Shown: positions 26,455 to 38,000 of the stretch, piece after piece | Layout: the number at the start of each line of letters is the position of its first letter | Position numbering within the stretch: the stretch's first letter is position 1 | DNA from: Erythrocercus mccallii | Taxonomy: Eukaryota; Chordata; Aves; Passeriformes; Dicruridae | Assembly: GCA_013397435.1 (NCBI GenBank) | Contig: VZRG01000359.1 | Coordinates: forward strand, 510,568 to 574,567 | DNA: 64,000 nucleotides | Direction: 5' to 3' | Translations under genes and position numbers: made by a program | The notes under the pieces: generated by a model | Told to the model about the DNA's origin: nothing | What the model saw: the letters and a program-made list of their open reading frames with translations, nothing else | Database searches by the model: none

Positions 26455-26510
26455 TTTTAATTACTGTTCTTGTTCATTTGCATTTTAATTACTGTTCTTG
26501 TTCATTTGCT
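26455..26510. repeat. Exact 28-bp tandem duplication
   Basis: Two adjacent copies of a 28-bp unit (26455-26482 and 26483-26510) beginning TTTTAATTACTGTTC and continuing through TTGTTCATTTGC. They are identical over 27 bases and differ only at the last. The identity suggests a recent slippage or microhomology-mediated duplication. Confidence 0.92.
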
Positions 26511-28954
26511 TTTCAAAGTCAAGGGATCCATGGTACAAGTTCTGCTTGAGAAACACGTGGTGTTCCCCAGGGACTGTATTCCATCACAGCACTCAAGTTA
26601 TTTGTTTTACATACTCCTAGCCTAAGTGTGAAGAAATTTGAATTGTTTCAAAATGTAATGAAATCAAATCATGGAATTTATGCCTAAGGTAGGATAGGCA
26701 GCTCCAGAATAGAGGGAAAAACAGCATTTAACTTGATTTTCCTTTGTGGAATAGATGGTCTTCCCACTGTATGTCTCTTTTGTCACATCAGGCTGAATGA
26801 ACTTGCCCATGGTGTTGCTTTCTAGAAGCAGAAGAGGAGAGGATGGATTAAGGGTATGAAGTAGAAATGCCTGGAATTATCTAATTGGTCAACGACTGAA
26901 GTTGCTTTACTTTCTGGCAATTAGCTTATGCTGGAAAACAGACACATCCTTCATATCACTGGATGTGCAGCTTAGCAAGTCATCCCTAATTCTGTTGGTG
27001 AATCTTCAGAAGTTCAGAGCAACAGTAGTATAGAAAGGATAGAAAAGTGTCACAGCTTAGGGAACAGTCCTTGCAGGGTGCTACTGACATAGTCCTCAGC
27101 CAAGTAGCCATTCCTTGGTGAAAGTAAAAGCCAGGGTATTGTTTTCCTCACATGGCATATGGTACTATTTTTATGTGTTTAATAGGACTGTTTATTTCCA
27201 GGCTAGGATGGTGTGACACAGTACTTCCTGCAAATCCTTATCATCTTTCATTTATATGAACACAGCAGCTTTTGAATGCAAGTTTACTCTAACTTCTCAG
27301 TGGTCTTTCAGCCATTGGCAGCCTCTTGTTTTGCAGAGTTAAGCATGCTAACATCTCTGCTTCAGAAATTCAAATACCTTTTTTGAAAAGTAGGACTTAA
27401 AAGTTAAGTGGAACTCCCAGAGTTCTCATCTCTGTGGCTTCTGCTGTGGTACCTAGTGATGATCCTCAGCATGGTTGTCCTTCTTTCTTTTATCTTGTCT
27501 TTCCAGTTCTTGCAGTGGTAAGAGGATGTCAGGGCCTGTGTGGAGTTTACGATGAGTCTGAGTTTTTTGCTTTTACAAAAACCCCTAAAATTCTCTTCGT
27601 GGGTCTGTTCCATTTACATATATCCAGTTGTGGTTTTGGTGAAGGCGTCTACATCCTTATTCCTATCCAGCATCATGTTGCCATTATGCACTGCTGAGAA
27701 ACTGTCCCTTGTAGTCAGTGTTGGTTTAGGGCTGGACAAAGGCAGCCTCTCTTCCAAAACTAATTGGGGCAAGTTGGTTAAATTCCTAAGTTTCAGTCCT
27801 GGCTCCATGGGAAGTTCTAAGACATCTACTCTGTGTTCTAGTAGTTAAACGCAGTCTCACAGTGGCATCCTTTGCCATGAGGCATGGTCTTGGGGCTGTC
27901 ACACAGGGGTCCCCTATAACATTTCAGCATAGCTCAGACTAGAAGGTTTCTTTTTAACTGAAAAAAATAAAACAGCAGCAAAAAAAGACTGTGTACTTGT
28001 TTCTGTTGCGTGGTTTTGGAGATCATGTTTGTACTGCTAGTATCTCATGTGATGAGACATTAGCTTTCCTAACTGACTGTGTGTGTGGTTGTGCTGGCAA
28101 AGTCCTTGAAGGAATGTCATTACCTTGTTGGAAATGTCATTGGCCATGCAGCAGGGGCCAGTCTCCTGTTACAGACCCTAACAAGCCAGTGCCCAGTGGA
28201 GCTGCAGTGCTGCTTCAGCGAGATGTGCCAGCCTCTGCCCGAGATGCAAACCAGACTCCCAGCTGCTGGTAGCTGCTGCCATCTCGCAGCACTTGGAGCA
28301 AGAGCAGAAATGCCAGCCCTCGCCACCTCTCCCAAGCACAGCCCAGGGAGTTATTTTCTGCCTTCTATGAGTAGCCTTATGATTAAGATGAAATTAGTGC
28401 TTTGAATTTCCTGGCCTCAGATCTTGACCAGTGGCTGTTTAGTGAGAAGAAATACTTGCAGCCATATGTTTTTAAAGTATACATTGATTAGATTAATTCT
28501 TGTAGGGAGAAATAAAAAAGCATCTAGTGTTTCCATACCTGCTGTAGGCCAACACTAAACTCCTATAAAAATCCCACCAAGACTGCTTATACATACATGG
28601 GAGATGTTTTGATGATTTTTTTAAAGCAGATAGAGGGGTTTGTACAGTGAAAAAAATGTGTGAATCACCTTAATTCATTAATTTTAAAAATTTTCCTGTA
28701 GATCAGCATATTCTAGGTAGCGGGGGGAAAGGACATTTCTAGATTCAGTTTTATTGTCTGGGCTATTACAGCTGTTGTAAGTTAATTCTCAAGTTATCTT
28801 CTTTGCAAGATATCTGTATAGTATAACAAATTAAGATTGAGCTCTTTTTTGAAATTTATAATCTTGTTGAAATGACAGAGAGCTCATGTGGCATACAAGG
28901 TCAATTGCTCTGTTATATATAACTTCTTGTTTTCATCTCCTACTGTTCTTGCAG
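26511..28954. other. Unique noncoding DNA with a GC-rich patch
   Basis: No gene recognised. About 28,120-28,340 is clearly richer in GC (CAGTGCTGCTTCAG, CCAGCTGCTGGTAGCTGC) and is open in several frames, without usable splice signals. GGAATGTCATTACC and GAAATGTCATTGGCC form an imperfect direct repeat near 28,110-28,145. Confidence 0.45.
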
Positions 28955-29068
28955 GGAACTAAAAACGTTTTAGACAACAGATGTGGAACACTTAAAATAT
29001 TTGGAATGCATGGGAATATACTGAGGGACCACCTGTCCTGCAACGTGAAAGACAGAATTGGTTTGTGA
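28955..29068 (+). CDS. Weak candidate terminal exon, protein not recognised
   Basis: A good acceptor (CATCTCCTACTGTTCTTGCAG, ending at 28954) is followed by 37 in-frame codons to TGA. The peptide begins GTKNVLDNRC and ends CNVKDRIGL. The frame also stays open to the left of the acceptor back to an ATG at 28886, so it may be nothing more than a chance frame. I recognise no family and see no partner exon. Support is weaker than for the candidate at 15,438. Confidence 0.15.
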   Translation, partial: GTKNVLDNRCGTLKIFGMHGNILRDHLSCNVKDRIGL

Positions 29069-29575
29069 GCATTATTGGTTACTCCTGCAGTGAACAGGAC
29101 TCATATATTAAAAGTTAAGCAGAATGAAAATTATGGGGTACTAGGCTGACTTTACTCAAGGAAACATGGGGGAGAAAGTTGAATCCACAAGTTAAATACT
29201 TCTTAATAGTTAGGCAATAATCCACATTTGAGTTTCCCTTAATAAGTGTAGCCTAGAGCAGTTACTCAGGAAGCTCATGGTTAAGAAGAAAAGAAACAGA
29301 AATTATCTGATTTAGCCTAAAATAAGGTATTTTATTTATTATTTGGCTACTTCCACTAGTCAGATCCTATCTATTTAGTTACTAATTAACAATTGCAACT
29401 AGTATTGACTGCATTGGCTATCCTCTGTGAAACCAAGAAAACCCCACAAATTATTTACATATTGTAGAAAACTATTGTTTTAATAATAATTGAATTTCTA
29501 GGGATGTTGAGGTGGTTTGTTCCTGGTGTCTATTTTTCTACGCTTTTACTACTTATGGACTAAAGTAAACAAATG
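29069..29575. other. Unique noncoding DNA
   Basis: Very AT-rich; nothing recognisable. Confidence 0.5.
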
Positions 29576-29615
29576 CTATTTCACAGATGAGGGAACAAAG
29601 GCACAGATAGGATCT
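29576..29615 (-). repeat. MIR-like SINE remnant
   Basis: CTATTTCACAGATGAGGGAA followed by CAAAGGCACAGATAGG closely follows the well-known MIR core written in reverse (TTTACAGATGAGGAAACTGAGGCACAGAGAGG). Only the most conserved part of the SINE remains, as expected of an element inherited from an early amniote. A chance match over this short span is possible. Confidence 0.45.
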
Positions 29616-32600
29616 GTATGTAGCATTTGCATTTCTTCATTTGGAGTTCTGGCATGTGAGCACCCATAGCTCTTTATTATCTTTTTTCCTTCAATGATTT
29701 TTAAAAAGGAGGATATTAAAATTGAGATGATAGCCACTTCCCTGCCTCAGGGAAGGATTGTGAAGATAGTTAATGTTTATACCATATATCCCCTCTTTCC
29801 CCCCCGTAACTGTAGCATGAAACTGCCATTGCTCTGGTCCCCGCTACAGTGGAAAGGGAAGGTATTGCTCAGTGCTGCTGCCCACAGGCAAGCTCTGGCT
29901 GGGAAACAGACAGTACCTCAAGCTCTGCCTTAAGCATAAAAATGATGCAGGAAATCAGAGGGAAATTCACAAACTGAGATTCATCACTTGTTCTATGGAC
30001 TTTGGAGACAGTGAAGTATGGTTACAATTAATGCTTCAGGTTCCTCTTTAAATTTTGGGTATGGATGTGAAGCTATCCTTTAAAACTGAAATCTCTATGT
30101 GATAGCACATATCCAGAGTTAGTGAGTGAAACAGCTGTTGATGCACTACCTTGGTAAGATTAATAGAAAAGTCAGGACACACATTAGCGGTGTTTCCCAC
30201 AGCAGGTACAATTTTCCCTGCCTTCAGATATAATGGCTTTTTGCTGTATTCTATGCAAACAAATTACAGATACTGTGAGAGACACAACTTTAAGTTTCTC
30301 AGCCTTTGTGCATGCAAAAATCCAGCATTAATTATGTATTTTTACATTTAGAGTTCTTAGTAGTTTGCTGGAGGGAGGTCTTTGTGATTAAAGAAAGCAG
30401 GTTTCATTGAGCCAGACTTGAGCTCTGGTCTGTCCTCTTTTTCACCTCCCCTCAGGGCAAAGACCAACAGCTTGAAGGTGACCCCTTCGAGAAGTTTTTA
30501 CCAAAAAGGAAGATGAGAAAGGCTGGACAGGCTCTTTCTAATGCTCTGCACTGGAGCCAGGAAAAGGCAGCTGTTTCTAACCTTTCTGATGTTTGGGGGA
30601 TTTTTTTTTGGTTTTTGTTTTTGGGGGTTTTTTCCCTTCCCTGGTGGCTGGGATCTGGGCTTGCTGCCATATCTGTTTGTCTGTCTGTCTCATGTTGTTT
30701 TTCCCAGAGAGCTTCAGAGGCCAGTTGCCCATAGTCAGTTGCTGGGAACAGAGGTTGTTCCTTGTATCGTCTTAACTCTCCATGCCAGAGTGTTCATGCT
30801 TGAATAGGAAACAGCGAGATCTGTCAAAATAGCCCTTTTCTTTAGGGCTTTGAGGCTGCATTCTCCATGGCCATCTGTTCCCTTTCACCCCTTTGGACAT
30901 TGTTGCTATTTGAAACGAACCACTCTTTGCTCTCTCCCTTTCCCTTTGCCCTCCCCCTGCCCTGCCAAATCTGGGGGAAAAAAAAAAAAATCTGACCCTG
31001 ACTGGCCTCTGGAGGATTCAATCATTTTGTAGTCCAAGGATTAAAAGTGGTATTTTGCAATATTTTATTTTTCACTGACTTTAAAAAATGTAATACATCT
31101 CAGGAGAGAAGAGTCGCTGCAGTCGAAAGATCATTTTACATTTATGCATTTAGTCTCCACAGAGCACTTTGGTGTCTTATCGCTGCCTGATGCAGACTAC
31201 CGTGAAAATTTGGCACATCTTGGAATATTTTGCATTATAGCAGGAACAGAAGGAACCTCCTATAGTTAAGGCTGTATAACTGTTTCCCTTCTAACCCCCT
31301 GTCTTCAGTCAGAAAAGGATGAAATTTTCCAGTCTTGGTTGTTGTCCAAAATTGAATTTATTTGCTTAATTCAGATAAAGTAAGTATTACTTTTTGAGAA
31401 TGAGATGGGAAAAAACAAAGCATATACCTCCCTCCTCTGCTTCAGGATGGATGACTCTGGTGTGAAGAGAGGGACTGACTAGCTGAGAAACTCTTGGAAA
31501 GTCTGCATCAGTTAGAGAGAGAAGCCAGACCCCTGTAATCGTCAGTCATTTTAACATCCTGCATGTTTTATACTGCCTCTGTGTGTGTGTGCCTAAATAT
31601 ATATGCATTTTTAGCTTTGGAGATGAGTCAGTTCTGAACAGCGAGCCCTGTGGTGTCTGCATGTACTAAAATGTTTTTTCATACATCTTATAGTGAGAGG
31701 GAACACATTTCCTATACATCAGTGTATTGGCTGTGCAATCATAGAAAAGTGAAAGTGCCCAGTTAATTTATGTTCAGAAGCTATTCTAAGGTGTGTTTTG
31801 AAGGTGCTCTGAGTACTCAGATCCATCTGCTAGGTCTGTATGTAGGGTTTGCTGGGCCAGCCCAAAATATACTTTTTTAGACAAGAGGTTGCATCCTTCA
31901 TCTTGTGTCACGAACCACTCTGTGGTGAGAAATAGATAAAGCCAGAGAAACCTATACTGGCAAGTGCAATGGTTCTTGCACCACAAGCTTGTGGTTAAAT
32001 ACCAGTTAAGAAATGCCACAGTCAACCGTGATGATACTGATTTTGAGAAATAATTGAGTCCATTATTCTGTGTTTGAAAGGCAGAGTTGTAATTGGTTTT
32101 TACATTTAATATTTTCTAACTTCTATATTCTTAGTCATACAACCAAAACATTCTTCCAGTTCAGCTTTCGTGATTGATAGCATTAAGTATTTGACCAAGT
32201 CTGAACTCCAGATGTGAACAGCTGTAATTTGCAAACAGTCATCTCTAGCCCCCAAATGTTTGGCTGACCTCAGTTTCCATGTTGCAGGCTGAAGGAGGAT
32301 TGCTTCCTTCTGGAATTTCAGTTTTGATAACTCTGGCTCATGACCCAAGCTTTACAGCTCTAAAATGGTTGTTTTTATTTACACCTAGAGGGAATTCTTG
32401 CAACTGTAATGTATGGGACCACTGTTAAGAATGCCGAAGGCTAAATTTTCAAAGAAATTATGATGGTCACCATGCAAAGTAAAGCAGTTTGCTTAGTTTG
32501 AATTGCAATCTCAATCTGAAGTACTGTTTAACACTGATTTTTAAACATAGTCTCTGTGGTTATCAGCCCCACTGTGGAGTTTTAGTTACTGCATGTTTCA

Positions 32601-32989
32601 ACCCTCTGTATAAAGAAGTTATCACTTACTAAATTTGAAAATTATTTGGAAAGATACTACTAAAAGTAAACTATACTACTGAAATACTCCTGTGCTCAGG
32701 AGGGAAAAGGACATATAACTTAATTCACTAGTTCAAAGCCTGTTACTAGGCTGTGATCAGAAATTTTTATTCATTTAGACATTTTATGCTGCGTGTATTG
32801 AGAAAATCCACCCCAGTGTAGGCTGACTGTCAGCACTAGTGTTAATTGAGCAAACTCAGGTGCTGGCAGTGACCCAACTGTAGCAGCACAAAGCTTTTGT
32901 GACTTCTTAGCAGAATATATTTACCAAGGGAGATGTTAGTGCTATTGAAAACTAGCTTGCATACACCTACCATCCTTTTCTGTCTGCCA
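29616..32989. other. Unique noncoding DNA with G/T and A low-complexity runs
   Basis: No gene recognised. A 33-base tract of only G and T lies at 30601-30633, and a 13-base A run at 30978-30990. TGTTTGTCTGTCTGTCTC near 30,676 is a short tetranucleotide repeat. Open frames at 30,452-30,807 exist on both strands because of the G/T tract. Confidence 0.5.
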
Positions 32990-33240
32990 TGTAGGCACAC
33001 ACCATCAGCCCACTCCTCGGGAGATGGGCTGCCATGTCAGAAACACCCTGGGTAAATTAGTACTAATTGGTGCTTTTATTGGCCACTTTGCTGGAGAACT
33101 CACTGTGCAACAGAAATTGGACTCCCTCTCCCTCCTACCCCCATCGCCCTTCCGCACTGTGACTCTGAATTTAAGGTTCATTTGCAGACTGGATTGCTGC
33201 TGCTTTTGCCTGCTCTGTGACAGTTTCCTGCATATGTGAG
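32990..33240. promoter_or_regulatory. Possible regulatory module: homeodomain palindrome and two CCAAT boxes
   Basis: A 14-bp perfect palindrome AATTAGTACTAATT (33055-33068) holds two inverted TAAT cores spaced by four bases. It overlaps an ATTGG (inverted CCAAT) at 33066-33070, and a second ATTGG lies at 33078-33082. The surrounding 250 bp has more even base composition than the flanks. This is a motif-level suggestion only; no promoter, CpG island or adjacent first exon is visible. Confidence 0.2.
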
Positions 33241-36200
33241 CTAAATTGCCATGACACTTTCTTTACCAAGACATATTTTATGGAAAAAAAAAATGTAGAC
33301 TTTGGGAATTATCTGCAACATCCTAAAAACTGCAGCATCCTAACACATCCATATTGCTGTGAACTGCATTTTGAAATCACTGCAGTTTCAGAGCTGTATC
33401 TTGCTCTCCTCCCCCCAGCTGTATTAGCTTTTGTTCTGCCTTTCTGGGATTCAGCCATTTAGGCTTCCTGGCTTCAGTCTGTTATGTTGGGGGGTGAGTG
33501 TGACAGCGAGTTTATTCGGTTCTTGTCTGGAAAGTTTGGAAGTGGCAAATCCAGATGATGGGTAAACACTAGCAGAGCCTGATGAAGTTTAGCAGCTGAG
33601 ATAAACCGTCCTGGGAAAATCAGATATGATAATGCCAAGGCTGTGTAGGTCAGAGGGCTGAGGCTTGCAGTGTGCAAGGCTGCAGTTGCTCTGACAGTGG
33701 GATTCTAAATCTCATTTCTTTATTCAAGCCTTAAGGGACCTACATACATGTAATTCTAGCATTCTGCCCCCTCCCTCCTACATACCTTCTGATGAATATC
33801 ATGATCTGTTTGATTCCCTAAGGGAACTTAAGCAAAAAAATTACTGCAATAACTTGTAGCATGATTGGTGAGGTGATAATTAAAAGCATTTTCTGGATCA
33901 CAGGGCCCTAGCATTGCCTGATGCCTGGATTGGACAAGCTTTGTTTTTCAACCTATGCATCCCTTATATGTGCAGGCAGGCAAAATTCCAGATCTGGGTT
34001 GTTTGGGGTTTTTTTTTCCTCCTTTAGCTCAATGGTTTGTGATTTTATTTTCTAGTCTTGGAGAGACAGGAAGAAGTGACTGCATAGGAGAGGTTCAAAA
34101 GAAGAGGCTATTTTAAGTTTTAATTCCAAGCAATGTGGGAAAGAACTCTGGATGCTGAGAGAGTGGTGTAAATTAGTATAATTTTAGACTTTAGAAAAGG
34201 AGGGAATTTCTCAAAGACCACTGTGAGGGGAAGGAGGAAAAGGAGTAAAGGTTAGCTGAGGGATAAAAAATTTATCCTATTATTACTTGTTCTTCACCAT
34301 CCCTCCCACCAAATCACTATTTGTTCTGTCATTTGCAGTAGTACTGCAGCAATGATAGAGAGCTGGAAACTCATCACTTTGTAATGCGGTGTCAGGTGAC
34401 AGAGGCAGAACACTTTCACCAGTGAAAAGAAGTATCTGTTCCCAAGGCTCTCAACTCCACAATTCCCTGATTTGGACCCTATTTCAGGTGCTGTAAACCA
34501 CCAGCTGTCTTCCCACCTCCACGGATCTCCTGAGACCTGATTGTTTTGGTCATGGCCGGTAGATTGTCTGGCCAGAAATCAGACCAGCTGGATTTTTTCA
34601 TTTCTTAGTGTCAATTCCTTTTTTAGGTCATCAGGCAGGAGTCCGAGTACTAGCATATGTGTGTTTCTCTTTCTCAACCCAGAAGAGAATTGACATGAAC
34701 TCACCAATGAGTTCAATGAGGCAATGGCATCTTCTGGTGTAAAACACACTGGTAATAGTAGGCATGCTGGTGTGGGATTGAAAGTAAAACCAGCATCTCT
34801 CCAGTTCTCTGGTGGACCCTTTCTAAATTCTGAGCTGTACAAAGGTCCCTACTGATTTTTTGGGGGATGGAATAATTGTTAATTACTTATTTGAAGAATC
34901 TTCTAATGTTTCATGGAGAATACTCAAGGTCCTTATTTATACACAGTTTTTCTGGCCTGTCACATATTTTGGTGTATTTTTATCCCTTAGGGAATATTCT
35001 TTGTAAGTGGAGAATAATTATCAGCAGCTAAGAGACTTGTAATCTGCAATTCTCATGAAAATAAGATTTTTAGGTCAGGAACTGTCTTTTTGTTCTCTAT
35101 TTGTCTAGTGGTTTGCATCTTGAAGATGAAAGCTCTAGGAGTTGTTGCAATGGAAATAATGAATGACTGGAAAAAAAACAGGGAAAAGGACCTTAATTTT
35201 GATCTAATATCAGATTAACTGTGTAAAACCACACAGAGTGTGTACACATAAAGACATAAATGTGATAAAAAAAGTGTGAAAACTCACCTGTTTAGGGCAT
35301 ATGACATAAATAAACTCTGTTGTCCAAAATGAGAAGTGAGCTCACTCCCTTTCTATTGCATTCTCTGCTGACTCCATCAGAACTTTGCACTTGGAGTGTA
35401 TTTTTGGTCTCTTGATGATGACGACTGACTCAAACAGCCTGTTTAGTGTAGCCTCAAGTTGGCACATAACATGTTTGGGTTTCTTTAACTGGAGATTAGT
35501 AGGGATTTATGCTTAATTGCTTTGTTTGCTAAGTATATTTTGATGACTGTGCTTTGAAAAAAAGGAAAACTAAATTACATGTTATTGATTACTGAACAAT
35601 TCCAACTTCCAGATGAAATATTTCTACTTAATTAAAATTTCAAGTAATATGGAATAATCGGGAGTGGGACGGGTATGTGTAGTTTGTGAAGATTTAGAAC
35701 GAAGAGGTTTTTAGAAGTAAAACTGCTTGGTTTTCTCTCACAATAAAAGGAAGAGCATAAGCATTTTTAAAAGTTAAAATTTTCTCATGGCTAGTTTTGT
35801 GGCCAAGCTTGATTTTGTACAGCAGCAACTGTTTTTCCTGCCATATGTCCTAAATAATAATAGACTGTATGAAGTCAACAGTTTGCTTTGAGACATAGCT
35901 TAGCTGAGCAGTGCAGAGAGTGAGACAGTCACCACTGTAGGGTAAGAGAATCAGAATCACCTTTTGACTTAGGAAAAACCTGTGGAGAAGGGCTGAAAAT
36001 GGCAGAAGCCAGGAGTGGGAGTTTGAAGAGCTCTGTGGTTAGTTACTTCACAGATAAGTTTGTCCTGTGGGTTGTTTTTTATTGTGTGATGGGTTTTTCC
36101 ACCATTGCATATTTTTATACTTGTACTTTCTGAGTAGGTGATGATGGAAAAATAGATTAGGGGTTGAAGGGGATTTTTTTCTTCTTTTTCTTCTGGTCTC

Positions 36201-37050
36201 GTTAGATATCTGCACCAGAAATACAGACTAAATGCAATGCAGGTGAAAAGTAGTGGTCTTTGAGCTCTGCCAGTGAACCGGAAAGCTGGGCAGCCTGAGT
36301 GAGAGGCAAAGTATTTCCATTCTTATTGCATGATGTGCAGCTTTTGTTGAGCTCAGTAGTTTAATTCTTTATAAATATTTTCTTTGTACTTTCAGAGAGT
36401 TTTTTTCCCTTCTTTTTGATAGGCCAGGCTTTTATCAAGATGGTTTGATGTTAAGATTTGAAAGATTTGGGGACTTGTTGCTTCACTCTTTTGTTATTTT
36501 ACTGTCATTTAGTTCATCAATCCATTTTAACATTTGATGAGAAAATACTTTCAAATTACCAGTTGATAGAGTTTGCAAAGGGCCCAGTGTCAGGGATGAA
36601 TCTGCCCAAAAGCAATGATACATCCATCTGGGAAGGAAAAAATCAATATGTGAGAATATGGACAAGGTGGAACTAATTACTCTGTGCAGTTATGCCAACA
36701 AGGAACATGCTGGTTTTTTTAATCAAGAGTATAGTTGCATTCTGCCAGCAAGGACTTCTTGCATTTAAAAAAAAAAAACAGTTTTAAGAATCTTGTTTCA
36801 TTTGATTCAAGATACTGGTCTAGTTATCCAAATTTTCCTAGGATAAGAAACTAATGGAACTGAAGTGTCTTCATTATTAAATTGCCTTCCAACATACTTG
36901 CAACAACTGGGACTTGTTTACATGAGGATTTAGTCTCTGAAATGTACCACCTTATATGCAGAGGACAAGAAGGTCTTTGAGACCAGGTCTGTACTTGCAA
37001 TGCCCTGGTTGAACAGAATAGAATCATTCCAGAAGCAGTATTGAGTGAAT
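33241..37050. other. Unique noncoding DNA
   Basis: No recognisable gene or transposon. There is a 12-base A run at 36767-36778. Frames at 33.2-33.7, 34.6-34.8 and 36.5-36.7 kb look like chance. Confidence 0.5.
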
Positions 37051-38000
37051 AGCTTTAATCCTGCTGTTCTCTCCAGTGAAAAATGGAAGGTGAAATAAAA
37101 CCACTTTCCCTGTCCTGCCTATATAGGTCATTCCTCTCAGTGACAAGGAAGTTACGTATAGAAAGTTTGGTTTTATTGCATTGATAGGGAGAAACAAAAT
37201 TAATTCTCAAGTATAAGCAAGGCCAAGTGTTGTGGCCAAGTTCTACTGACATCTCCTTCCTGGGCATTGGAGCCCAGTGCAAGCCTCTTCTGCTTGGAAG
37301 CAGCACTGCAGGCCTCAGCTGAACGCACCCTTTCTTCTTTGTTTTGCCCCTGGTTGTGGAGAGGCGTTCACTTTGCATTTGAGTCAGACCACAAGCAGCT
37401 TTATTTTCACTTGTGACAGCTGTTCAGTGAGAGTGAAGCAGCCAGTTCCTCCTCTGTATTTGCAGTCCAGAAGAGATACGGTGTCTGCTGGTGTCTCTGC
37501 CAGTGCTCTGAAAAGTTCGGTTTCACAGCAGACAGTGAAACAGGCACCTCGTACAGTCCTTGGCCTGTCTGCTTTGAAGTTTAGTTTCATGCTAGGTTTT
37601 TTTGTGTGAGGAAGGAGGGAGGGTTTACAGGAATTGAAATCACCCATTTCACTGGAGGTGGACCTGATACTGAAAGCAGGGAGTTGTTCAGACATCTTCC
37701 AGCCTTCTAACATTCACCTTCACCTCTCCATGCTAGGATTCCATCTCTGTGCTTCTGGACACCCACTCCCCTACTGCATACATACACTGAGATGTCCCCT
37801 TTCTCTTGTCTGTATGCCAGCTCTGTTTTCATACTTTCCCTAATCCCTGCATTCCCTGTATCACCTGTGTCCTGAACAGAAACCATGATGCCAGCAGTGA
37901 CTGGAGTAAGAACTGGCTTTAAGCGCACTGGAGAGACTGGAACTGCTGCCCATCAGCTGACTGCACATTGCAGGTGCTGTGGAAGCATCCACCCCACAGC
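37051..38000. other. GC-richer noncoding patch with overlapping open frames
   Basis: This kilobase has more GC than the surrounding 10 kb and carries 100-110 codon open frames on both strands over the same bases, the pattern expected from composition rather than from a gene. A TGACAGCTG motif (TALE/MEIS-type core) occurs at about 37,414. No CpG enrichment is apparent. Confidence 0.4.

Noticed and set aside
33024..33239. 71-codon frame starting MGCHVRNTLGK
   Set aside because: Its composition (rich in C, F and L) and lack of splice sites fit a chance frame. The regulatory motifs at the same place seemed the better reading.
37055..37928. Overlapping 70-110 codon frames on both strands
   Set aside because: They result from higher GC and therefore fewer stops. 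Frames on opposite strands cover the same bases and none shows a domain.
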